A stretch of 64,000 bases of DNA. Source: Jannaschia helgolandensis (GTDB lineage: Bacteria > Pseudomonadota > Alphaproteobacteria > Rhodobacterales > Rhodobacteraceae). Positions within the stretch are counted from its first letter, which is position 1. Each line of letters begins with the position of its first letter. This document shows positions 35,172 to 43,509 of this stretch, in pieces. The stretch covers positions 1-64,000 of the forward strand of contig NZ_FNZQ01000005.1 of assembly GCF_900109285.1 (NCBI RefSeq). Direction: 5' to 3'. The position numbers and the translations under genes are program-made. Under the pieces are notes generated by a model. It was not told the DNA's origin, ran no database searches, and was given only the letters and a program-made list of their open reading frames with translations.

Positions 35172-36011
35172 ATGTCCATCAAGACCATACTTGCCTGTCT
35201 CACCTCTGAATCCAGCGCCGACGCCGTCATGACAGCCGCCTGCGCCCTGGCCCGCCGTCACGACGCACACCTGATCGGACTGCGCACAATCGAGGCTCTG
35301 ATGGTCTATCCCGGTATTGCCCTGCACATTCCGGACGCCGCTCATGACGATTACGGGTCCTCACAGCTCGAACAAACCGAAACCTTGAAGGCGGTTTTCG
35401 AGAAGTACACCCATGCAGAACAGTTCGTGTCCGAATGGCGGCCGGTGAGGACCGGGATGGCAATGGCTGCCGACCGGATCGCAGAAAGCGCGGGTTGCGC
35501 CGATATCGTCGTCATTGCGGGGGGCGGAACGGACATCCACCAGTCGGCGGATATGAAACTCCTGGAGACGGTGATCCACGATTCCGGTCGTCCGGTGCTC
35601 GTCGTTCCCCCGACCGCTCGCCCCGATACACTCGGTCGTTCCGTTCTGATCGGCTGGAACGGCACGCGCGAGGCTGTCCGGGCGGCCCACGATGTTCTTT
35701 CCCTGCTTCAGGAAGGGGACATCGCCCATATCGTGCACGTGAACGACAGCAGCCATGGTGCTGACCAGGACGCGACCTCGCGCGAACTTGCGGCCGCCTT
35801 CGCCCGCCACGGGGTCGAGACGACCCTCGTTCAGAAGACATGGACGCACCCTGGTGTCGCTACTGCCTTGAACAAGGAGGCTTTCGAGAGAGGCGCAGAC
35901 ATGATCGCCATCGGGGCCTTTGGCCACTCCCGCGCCTATGACTTCATTATCGGCACGGCAACGCGGGACCTGCTCGGCAGATCCGATCTGCCGGTCCTGT
36001 TCTCGCGCTGA
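35172..36011 (+). CDS. Universal stress protein, tandem UspA domains
   Basis: This is a 279-residue cytoplasmic protein. UspA domain 1 starts MSIKTILACLTSESSADAVM. Domain 2 starts GRSVLIGWNGTREAVRAAHD and ends IAIGAFGHSRAYDFIIGTAT, matching the G-x2-G-x9-G(S/T) nucleotide-binding pattern with a substitution. The ATG follows AAAGGAGGACATC. Tandem Usps are typical of low-oxygen dormancy-type regulons. The FNR-type box at 34840 is distant (325 bp) but could act on a long leader. The gene is intact. Confidence 0.9.
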   Translation: MSIKTILACLTSESSADAVMTAACALARRHDAHLIGLRTIEALMVYPGIALHIPDAAHDDYGSSQLEQTETLKAVFEKYTHAEQFVSEWRPVRTGMAMAADRIAESAGCADIVVIAGGGTDIHQSADMKLLETVIHDSGRPVLVVPPTARPDTLGRSVLIGWNGTREAVRAAHDVLSLLQEGDIAHIVHVNDSSHGADQDATSRELAAAFARHGVETTLVQKTWTHPGVATALNKEAFERGADMIAIGAFGHSRAYDFIIGTATRDLLGRSDLPVLFSR

Positions 36012-36205
36012 TCCCGGGTATCGGCACAGTCCTGTCCGTGTGGTCGCAGTGGCGGCATCCGCCCTGCGCCGGATGCGACCCATGTCGATCTGCCTGCAAG
36101 GCGGCAATCGCCGGTACACTGAAACGGTGCTGATGCCGAGGATGTCATGAGATCGCACAGACCGGTGGATCAACCCGGCTCCGCCAATATTAGCAAAGTT
36201 TGTAC

Positions 36206-38938
36206 ATGACAAAGCAGACCCCGGCCGAACCGATCCGCATTGCAACGAACGGTGCCGATGCACCGGCGGGTTCACCGCTGACTGAACCGTTCACCCTGAC
36301 GGTCGACGACGTGCTGATATCGCTCGGCGCCAGTCGCACGGGTCTGAGTGAATCGGAAGCCATCGACAGGCTCCAGCGACATGGCCCGAACCGCCTGCCC
36401 TCGTCGGCGCGGCGCAATCCATTTCTCCGTTTCCTCGCGCATTTCAATAACGTCCTGATCTACGTCTTGCTTGCCGCCGCGATCACGACGGCCAGCCTGC
36501 AGCATTACATCGATACCTCAGTCATCCTCGCGGTTGTGATTGCGAATGCGATTATCGGCTATATTCAGGAGGATCGCGCCGAGAAGGCAATGGACGCCAT
36601 CCGGGACATGCTGGCACCGCAAACCACCGTGCTGCGCGACGGCGAGCGCCGCGCAATCGACACGGCCGATGTGGTTCCCGGTGATCTTGTCCTCCTTGAG
36701 CCGGGGGAAAGGGCACCCGCCGACCTGCGCCTGATCGAGGCCACGGGTCTTTTCATTGACGAAGCGATACTTACCGGTGAATCCGTCCCGGTCGAGAAAT
36801 CGGTCGATGCCCTAGCCCGCGCGACTCCGATCGGCGACCGGACCTGCATGGCCTACAGCGGCACGCTGGTGACCAACGGGACGGGCCGCGGCGTTGTTGT
36901 CGCCACGGCAGAAAATACCGAAATCGGCAGGATCGGCGGACTGATTTCGCGGGTGCAGACGCTGACCACCCCTTTGGTCGCGCAGATGGACGTCCTCGCC
37001 CGATGGCTCACCATTCTGATCCTGCTGATTGCTTCGGTCCTGTTGGCCTATGGCTACTTTGTCGGCCAGCTGCCCTTCGATGAAATTTTCATGAATGTCG
37101 TCGGCCTGTCCGTCGCCGCGATTCCGGAAGGACTTCCGGCCGTGATGACCATCGCCCTTTCGGTCGGTGTCAGGGCCATGGCGCGCCGCAATGCCATCAT
37201 TCGTCATTTGCCCGCGATCGAGACGCTGGGATCCGTTTCGGTAATCTGCACCGACAAGACCGGCACCCTGACGCGCAATGAAATGATGGTGGTGACGGCA
37301 CTGACGCAGGCAGGGCTTTTTGCGATCGAGGGCCATGGCTACGATCCGACCGGTGCCATTCACCCAAGCCCCGCATCCAATACCCTGGCCGAGCTTGGCC
37401 GCGCGGCAGCGCTTTGCAACGACGCCGCATTGCGTCTGTCCGGTTCGACCTGGCAGTCAATCGGCGATCCGATGGAGGGTGCCCTCCTCGCTTTTTCGGC
37501 GAAGACAGAGGTCGATATCTCAGGTTGGTCCCGACGCGACGAAATACCCTTCGACGCCGTTCACCGCTACATGGCGGTGCTGGTCGAAGCCCCGGACGGT
37601 CGGCATTCCATAATGGTCAAAGGGGCGCCGGAACGCGTGCTTGCGATGTGCAAAACCCAACGTGGCGACGGTGCCGACGTCCCGCTCGACCAGGACTACT
37701 GGCAAGGCGAGGCGCATCTCATCGCCTCGAAGGGACAGCGTGTACTGGCTTTTGCAATGCGGGACGCGACCGTTGACGGCTTCGGATCAGACCAGCCCGA
37801 CGGCGAATTCACCTTGATCGGCCTCGTCGGCATGATCGATCCGCCACGCCCCGAGGCGATTGGTGCAATCGAGGAGTGTCATGCCGCAGGCATTACCGTC
37901 AAGATGATCACCGGAGACCATGCCGGGACCGCTTCGGCCATCGGTCAGCAGATCGGGTTGCGAAATCCCACATCGGTGCTGACCGGTGCAGATCTCGATG
38001 CACGGAGCGACGCAGATCTGGCGCAGGCAGTTCTGGATACAAACATTTTCGCGCGCACCTCGCCCGAGAACAAGCTGCGCCTCGTCACCGTATTGCAGGC
38101 CCATGGTCTGACCGTCGCGATGACCGGAGATGGCGTGAACGATGCGCCGGCCCTGAAGCGTGCCGACGTCGGCATTGCGATGGGGGTCAAGGGTTCGGAT
38201 GCCGCCAAGGAGACGGCTGTTCTGGTGCTGGCGGACGACAACTTCGCTTCCATCGCCGCCGCCGTCTCCGAGGGGCGCACGGTCTACGACAATCTGCGAA
38301 AGACCATAGGTTTCGAGTTGCCGACCAGCTTTGGAGAGGCGGGCGCGATCACCATCGCGCTGATACTCGGCCTCGCCTTGCCGGTCTCGCCCTTGCAGGT
38401 TCTCTGGATCAATCTCATCACAGGTATCACGCTGGGTCTGGCCCTGGCATTCGAACCGACCGAGCCCGGCACGATGCAGCGCCCGCCGCGTGCGCGCGAG
38501 ACGCCGTTGCTGGATGCCACGCTGGGCTGGCATATCGTTCTTGTCTCCGTCCTGTTCGTCCTGGCCGTGTTCGGTATCGGTGCCTATGCCACGGCCAAGG
38601 GCTATCCGCACGCGCTGTCGCAAACTCTGGCGATGAACCTCCTCGTGGTGTTGGAGATTTTTCATCTCTTCTTCATCCGCAATATTTTCGGCACATCGCT
38701 GACCTGGGCCAGCGCGAAAGGAACGAGGGTGATCTGGACATGTCTGGCCCTGATTGTTCCCGCCCAATTCATCGTCACCTACTGGTCGGCGGCACAACAG
38801 GTTTTCGGCACAAGGGCGGTGTCCGTTGTGGACGGATCGGTGATCATAGCGATCGGGGTCGCGTTCTTCGCAATTCTGGAAGCGGAAAAACAAATCCGTC
38901 TGTCACTGTCGTCCCGTGCCGGGCCTGTCCATGAATAA
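36206..38938 (+). CDS. Cation-transporting P-type ATPase (P2 type, Ca2+/Mg2+-like)
   Basis: This 910-residue pump has an N-terminal cation ATPase domain (LGASRTGLSESEAIDRLQRH), the A-domain ILTGESVPVEK, TM4 AAIPEGLPAVMTIALSVG, the phosphorylation site ICTDKTGTLTRNEM (catalytic Asp), MKRGAPE-like VKGAPERVL, and the hinge MTGDGVNDAPALKRADVGIA. PEGLPA in TM4 and the C-terminal cation ATPase domain place it among PacL/PMR1-like P2 ATPases; the ion is not certain. The ATG at 36206 has no clear ribosome binding site. No FNR-type box precedes it. It lies 194 bp after the stress-protein gene. Confidence 0.88.
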   Translation: MTKQTPAEPIRIATNGADAPAGSPLTEPFTLTVDDVLISLGASRTGLSESEAIDRLQRHGPNRLPSSARRNPFLRFLAHFNNVLIYVLLAAAITTASLQHYIDTSVILAVVIANAIIGYIQEDRAEKAMDAIRDMLAPQTTVLRDGERRAIDTADVVPGDLVLLEPGERAPADLRLIEATGLFIDEAILTGESVPVEKSVDALARATPIGDRTCMAYSGTLVTNGTGRGVVVATAENTEIGRIGGLISRVQTLTTPLVAQMDVLARWLTILILLIASVLLAYGYFVGQLPFDEIFMNVVGLSVAAIPEGLPAVMTIALSVGVRAMARRNAIIRHLPAIETLGSVSVICTDKTGTLTRNEMMVVTALTQAGLFAIEGHGYDPTGAIHPSPASNTLAELGRAAALCNDAALRLSGSTWQSIGDPMEGALLAFSAKTEVDISGWSRRDEIPFDAVHRYMAVLVEAPDGRHSIMVKGAPERVLAMCKTQRGDGADVPLDQDYWQGEAHLIASKGQRVLAFAMRDATVDGFGSDQPDGEFTLIGLVGMIDPPRPEAIGAIEECHAAGITVKMITGDHAGTASAIGQQIGLRNPTSVLTGADLDARSDADLAQAVLDTNIFARTSPENKLRLVTVLQAHGLTVAMTGDGVNDAPALKRADVGIAMGVKGSDAAKETAVLVLADDNFASIAAAVSEGRTVYDNLRKTIGFELPTSFGEAGAITIALILGLALPVSPLQVLWINLITGITLGLALAFEPTEPGTMQRPPRARETPLLDATLGWHIVLVSVLFVLAVFGIGAYATAKGYPHALSQTLAMNLLVVLEIFHLFFIRNIFGTSLTWASAKGTRVIWTCLALIVPAQFIVTYWSAAQQVFGTRAVSVVDGSVIIAIGVAFFAILEAEKQIRLSLSSRAGPVHE

Positions 38939-39406
38939 GTCCTCCGATCGTCAGATCCCTCGCTGTCCCGACCGGGCTTTTACATGCGAGAATTGCCACC
39001 TGTCGGCCGTGAAGGCTGTCACGAAGACCCGTTTGCCACCTGATGCGCGTCAGGGTTTCCGGGGACATCTTCGATCCCGCGGTGAACCCGGCGCGACATT
39101 TGCAGCGGTGTCCGCCCCGGACCACCAATATGCGCCGGACGTTTGCTCGGAAACCGTGCCCCGTTGATCTCAGTCAAAGCCGAACCGCCCCCGACGAAGT
39201 AGGTGCCAGGCTATGGAAACCTTACGCACACTTCTTCAGTCCCTGCAGACTGGCGGTCTCTTGTCCGGGCACCACCGATCCGCGCCGGTAACTTCGTTCC
39301 CGGTGTTTTCAATTCCCGTCGCCAGCGCCGCAATCGGCATCCGTCTCAAGCGCTTTGTGCAAAATCCGATCAGGCCCGGCCGACAACAGCCTGAAAAGGA
39401 GCTATC
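38939..39406. other. Intergenic stretch with an FNR-like box
   Basis: There is no supported gene in these 468 bp. A plus-strand frame from the ATG at 39213 (METLRTLLQSLQTGGLLSGH) follows the box at 39164 but matches no family I know and overlaps the next gene's start. GAAAAGGAGC just before 39407 is the ribosome binding site of the MBL-fold gene. Confidence 0.45.
39164..39177. promoter_or_regulatory. FNR/FixK-like box upstream of the MBL-fold hydrolase gene
   Basis: TTGATCTCAGTCAA has one mismatch to consensus. Its centre is 236.5 bp before the start at 39407, longer than at the other genes, so control of that gene would need a long leader. Confidence 0.5.
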
Positions 39407-40288
39407 ATGCCCTATCCCGTCGACATGACAGTTCGGCCCGACGTCTCGGGCCATTTCGATCCCGCAACGAACACCATAAGTTATATCGTAAGGGACAGTG
39501 CCAGCGACCACTGTGCCATCGTAGACAGCGTCATGGACATCGACTACGCCGCTGGACGTATCACCTACGACCATGCCGATGCCCTGATCGCCGAAATTGA
39601 ACGGCGCGGCCTGACGCTGGACTGGATCATCGAGACCCATGTTCACGCCGATCACCTGTCCGCCGCCCCCTACATCCAGCAGAAACTCGGCGGCAAGATC
39701 GGCATCGGGGCCCAGATCGTCACCGTGCAGGAAACGTTCGGCAAGATCTTCAACGAGGGCACCAGGTTTCAGCGCGATGGCAGCCAGTTCGACGCCCTGC
39801 TCGAGGATGGCGATACCTATCAGATCGGCGAAATGACCGCCTTCGCCCTTCATACGCCGGGCCATATGCCTGCCTGCATGACACATGTGATGGGCGATGC
39901 CGCATTCGTCGGTGACACGCTCTTCATGCCGGATGGCGGAAGCGCGCGGGCGGACTTTCCCGGTGGGGATGCGGGCACCCTCTATGACAGCATTCAGAAG
40001 GTGCTGCGCCTGCCCGACACGATGCGCCTTTTCATGTGCCACGATTATGGCCCGAACGGACGGGACATCGCCTGGGAAACAAGCGTGGCCGAGGAGAAGG
40101 CTCATAACATTCATGTCGGCGGCGGCACCACACGCGCGGCCTTCGTGAAGATGCGGCAGGCACGTGACGCCACCCTGGACATGCCCAAGCTGATCCTGCC
40201 GTCCCTTCAGGTGAACATGCGCGCGGGCGAAGTGCCCTGCGACGACGACGGCCATCCCGTCTTCAAGGTCCCGGTCAACGCGATCTAA
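39407..40288 (+). CDS. MBL-fold hydrolase, persulfide-dioxygenase-like (Blh type)
   Basis: This 293-residue metallo-beta-lactamase-fold protein has the metal motif ETHVHADHLSAAPYIQQKLG (HxHxDH), HTPGHMPACMTHVMGDAAFV and GDTLFMPDGGSARADFPGG with the Asp ligand, and the late MCHDYGP His. The pattern and length fit the ETHE1/Blh group that oxidises glutathione persulfide. The next gene is a remnant of the phosphatase-SQR-like partner often found with Blh, which supports a role in sulfide detoxification. The ATG follows AAAAGGAGC. Confidence 0.85.
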   Translation: MPYPVDMTVRPDVSGHFDPATNTISYIVRDSASDHCAIVDSVMDIDYAAGRITYDHADALIAEIERRGLTLDWIIETHVHADHLSAAPYIQQKLGGKIGIGAQIVTVQETFGKIFNEGTRFQRDGSQFDALLEDGDTYQIGEMTAFALHTPGHMPACMTHVMGDAAFVGDTLFMPDGGSARADFPGGDAGTLYDSIQKVLRLPDTMRLFMCHDYGPNGRDIAWETSVAEEKAHNIHVGGGTTRAAFVKMRQARDATLDMPKLILPSLQVNMRAGEVPCDDDGHPVFKVPVNAI

Positions 40289-40298
40289 GGCAGGTTGC

Positions 40299-41220
40299 AT
40301 GGATATCAGGATCCTGACGCCCCGCCTGTCTGTCTGGTCGACACGTTAGGCCGAAACGGGGTGACGTCGAATTATCGCTATGACCTGGCACCCTATACAT
40401 GGGAGCTGGTGTGCGGGCTGATCGTGGAAGGGCCGTTTTTACCCAACCCCCCATGCCGATCAAATGTGCGGGTGCGCCGCATAAGGCAATGTACCTGTCA
40501 GGCGAAGCGTGGCAGCGGCGGTGCGTCCTGGGTCGTATCGACATCCATTTCGCCACTGCCGGTCCCGTCCTCTTTGGGGTGAAGGATTATATCCCCGCAC
40601 TGATGGAGTACGTCGACCGCTATGGCGTGTCGCTTGACTTCCATCATAATCTCGTTGCTGTCGACGGTCCGGCGAAAGTCGCCACCTTTGAGGTAAAACG
40701 CCCCGATGCAGCGTTGAAAACGGTCGAAATGCCCTTCGACATGCTGCACGTCTGCCCACCACAGACCGCACCCGACTTCATCAGGGTTTCACCCCTAGCC
40801 GATGCCGACGGATGGGTGGACGTCGACCAGGCGACGTTGCGGCACAAGACCTTCTACAACATCTGGTCGCTGGGTGACGTCATGAACGCGCCGAACGCGA
40901 AGACTGCCGCCGCTGCGCGGGTTCAGGCCCCGGTGGTCGCGGCAAATGTTTCCGCCGACATGGATGACCACGCGCCCACAGCACAATACAATGGCTACGG
41001 CGCCTGCCCGCTGACCGTGGAACGGGGCAAGATCGTGCTGGCCGAGTTCGGTTATGGCGGGATGCTTCTGCCGACCCTGCCGAAGGCGCTCATCGACGGA
41101 ACCCGGCCAAGCCGCGCAGCATGGTTTCTGAAGGAGAAAATCCTGCCGCCGCTCTATTGGCAAGGAATGCTGAAGGGCCGTGAATGGATGGTGCATCCCG
41201 AAACTATCGAGCCTGACTGA
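40299..41220 (+). pseudogene. Phosphatase-like/sulfide:quinone oxidoreductase-like fusion, decayed
   Basis: The ATG at 40299 opens MDIRILTPRLSV, the start of the TIGR01244-type phosphatase domain found fused to an FAD oxidoreductase. After 16 codons it stops. Downstream GVTSNYRYDLAPYTWELV occurs in one frame and FTQPPMPIKCAGAPHKAMYL, VLFGVKDYIPALMEYVDRYG, MLHVCPPQTAPDFIRV and YGACPLTVERGKIVLAEFGY in another, matching the C-terminal half of SQR-like proteins. About 250 residues between the pieces are missing and there is a frameshift near 40420. It is not functional. Confidence 0.8.
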
Positions 41221-41477
41221 CTGACTGTCGGTGCTCCTCCGGGAATGCATGGCATCGAGAACTCGTTCTGTCTGCTCTGGAAACGCTCACGGCGATCGAT
41301 ACACAGCTGTCGGAGCCACCACCCCGATCAGGAAGGGTATTGCGTGCACGGGGTTTCTGCGTCACCTTTCCGGGGCAGTTTCCTGTTTCGAATGACGTCG
41401 CCTGCTGGCCGGGCCCGCCGGATCGGTCTGCGATTCTGCATATGGTCTCTGCCCCCCGCTCCGGGCCGCCAGCCGAC

Positions 41478-41491
41478 TTGATCGCTGTCAA
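41478..41491. promoter_or_regulatory. FNR/FixK-like box upstream of phaC
   Basis: TTGATCGCTGTCAA has one mismatch to consensus. Its centre is 70.5 bp before the ATG at 41555. The spacing matches the boxes of adhP, the phasin-like gene and the polymer-forming-like gene. Confidence 0.65.
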
Positions 41492-41554
41492 TTGCAGCTC
41501 TGAGTGAACCGCTATCCTGAGCCGAGACCCAGCCATGAAGGGGTGCAGCGTCCA

Positions 41555-43363
41555 ATGACCTCTGCCGTAATTCCCCACAAGTCCGCGACCGCTCCGGCTC
41601 GTTTGCCCGTTCCCCTGCCCCTTCCCAGCACTGCACCGGCCAAGGCCGCTCACCCCCATGCGGTTCTCGATCGTGCATCACGGGCTGTGCTGGCAAGGTT
41701 GACCGGCGGCGTATCTCCTTTCTCGATCCAGTCGGTCTGGCAGGGCTGGGCGCTGAATCTCGCCCGGTCGCCCGGTCGCCAACTGGAGCTTGTGGAGCGG
41801 GCGCAGGTGAACGCCGGAAAGGTGGGGGTTCTTGCGCTGTCGCATGCCCTGGGTCGGGAGGCCGAAGCACCGTTCAGGCCCCGGTCGTACGACCACCGCT
41901 TCGCGCATGCCTCCTGGGACATGCCGCTGTTCGCACTCTGGAAGCAGGCGTTTCTTGCAACGCAGGACTGGTGGGAAGCCGCGACGGACAACATGCCCGG
42001 ACTGCGCCCGCAGGACGCCGACCGGGTCCAGTTCCAGGTTCGTCAGGCCCTCGATCTCGTCTCTCCGTCGAACTTTCCCTGGTTGAATCCCGAGATCATG
42101 GAGGAGACGGCAAGAACGGGCGGGCGAAACCTCATGGAAGGGACGGCGCTCATGACACAGGATCTCATCCAGACCCTTCTGCAGACAAAGCGCCCCGCCC
42201 CGGAGGGTTTTCGTATCGGCATCGATCTCGCCTGCACGCCGGTCGAGGTCATTTTTCGCAACGAGATGTTCGAGCTGATCCAATACGCGCCCCAGACCAA
42301 AACGGTGCGCCCCGAACCGATCCTTTTCGTTCCGGCCTGGATCATGAAGTATTACATACTCGACCTGTCGCAGCAAAACTCCATGGTCCGCTATTTCGTG
42401 CGGCAAGGATTCACGGTCTTCATGATTTCATGGCGCAATCCGGGGCCCGAACACGCTGATTGGTCGCTGGAGGATTATCGCACGAACGGCATCATGGCCG
42501 CGCTCGATGTGATCGGGGCCGTCGTGCCTGACGTGAAGATTCACGCCAACGGTTATTGCCTGGGTGGCACCCTCCTCGCGATCGCCGCCGCGACGATGGC
42601 ACGAGACGGCGATGATCGCCTGGCAACGATTACCCTGATGGCAGCACAGGTAGATTTCGCCGAGGCCGGCGAACTGCTGCTGTTCGTCGACGAGAACCAG
42701 GTCGCCTTCGTAGAGGACTTCATGTGGGATCAGGGCTATCTCGACCGCCCGCAGATGACCCGCACCTTCGCCTCCATCCGGGCCGAGGATCTGATCTATA
42801 CGCGTGCGGTCAACCGCTACTTTCTGGGCAAACCGGACTTGCCGACGGATCTGGGCGTCTGGAACGGCGATACGACACGGATGCCGGCAAGGATGCATTC
42901 CGAATACCTGCGCGGACTGTTTCTCGAGAACCGGCTGACGGCAGGCCGGTTTGCAGTGAACGGTCGCGTTATCGCGCTCAAGGACATCACAACGCCCATG
43001 TTCGTGGTCGGAACCGAGACAGACCACATCGCGCCCTGGCGGTCGGTCTACAAGATGCGCCTGTTTAGCGATTGTGATTTGACCTTCGCCCTGACCAGCA
43101 GCGGTCACAACGGCGGCATTCTGAGCGAGCCGGGCCATATCGGCCGGCACTACCGGATCGGACGGCGCGCGCATGGCGATCTCTACCAGGACCCCGACAC
43201 ATGGTTTGAAAACCACGACAGCATCGAGGGGTCGTGGTGGGAAGAATTGTCAGACTGGCTTCTGGCGGCATCGGGTCCGGCTGTTCCGGCGACGTCTCGG
43301 CCAGCAGTCCGGCGGTCCCCCGACAATGCGACAAATGCACCGGGCCGTTACGTGTTCGACTAG
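41555..43363 (+). CDS. phaC: Class I poly(3-hydroxyalkanoate) synthase
   Basis: This 602-residue enzyme polymerises hydroxyacyl-CoA to PHA on granules. The alpha/beta-hydrolase core has ANGYCLGGTLLA with the nucleophile Cys in the lipase-box position, TETDHIAPWRSVYK with the Asp and TSSGHNGGILSEPG with the His. The PhaC N-terminal domain is present (WDMPLFALWKQAFLATQDWW). I start at the ATG at 41555 (AAGGGGTG upstream), not the GTG at 41504, because the FNR-like box would then sit at the usual distance and the extra 17 residues are not family-like. A phasin-like gene with a similar box lies 15 kb to the left. Confidence 0.9.
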   Translation: MTSAVIPHKSATAPARLPVPLPLPSTAPAKAAHPHAVLDRASRAVLARLTGGVSPFSIQSVWQGWALNLARSPGRQLELVERAQVNAGKVGVLALSHALGREAEAPFRPRSYDHRFAHASWDMPLFALWKQAFLATQDWWEAATDNMPGLRPQDADRVQFQVRQALDLVSPSNFPWLNPEIMEETARTGGRNLMEGTALMTQDLIQTLLQTKRPAPEGFRIGIDLACTPVEVIFRNEMFELIQYAPQTKTVRPEPILFVPAWIMKYYILDLSQQNSMVRYFVRQGFTVFMISWRNPGPEHADWSLEDYRTNGIMAALDVIGAVVPDVKIHANGYCLGGTLLAIAAATMARDGDDRLATITLMAAQVDFAEAGELLLFVDENQVAFVEDFMWDQGYLDRPQMTRTFASIRAEDLIYTRAVNRYFLGKPDLPTDLGVWNGDTTRMPARMHSEYLRGLFLENRLTAGRFAVNGRVIALKDITTPMFVVGTETDHIAPWRSVYKMRLFSDCDLTFALTSSGHNGGILSEPGHIGRHYRIGRRAHGDLYQDPDTWFENHDSIEGSWWEELSDWLLAASGPAVPATSRPAVRRSPDNATNAPGRYVFD

Positions 43364-43468
43364 GTCCGGTGGCCGTCCGAATGGATGACTGGGCGATCGA
43401 CCGGGCATACCGGGCCTATCGCATCTGCCACCGAAGATCCGAAGTTCCTTGGAGCAACGTCTGTCGGT

Positions 43469-43495
43469 GCACCGCGGGGGATGCGCCCGCGGTGC
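43469..43495. terminator. Hairpin between convergent phaC and clp genes
   Basis: GCACCGCGGG (43469-43478) pairs perfectly with CCCGCGGTGC (43486-43495) over a 7-base loop. It lies 106 bp after phaC and 15 bp after the clp stop on the other strand. There is no T-tract on either strand, so it may act as a bidirectional stabiliser or terminator. Confidence 0.5.
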
Positions 43496-43509
43496 GGCCC
43501 TTGGTATAC

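Noticed and set aside
36160-36205. FNR box upstream of the P2-type ATPase
   Set aside because: Only a half-site-like GGATCAA is present, without the matching TTGAT at the right spacing.
37787-38893. Minus-strand open frame of 368 codons opposite the P2-type ATPase
   Set aside because: The plus strand encodes a full ATPase with all catalytic motifs. The antisense frame has none.
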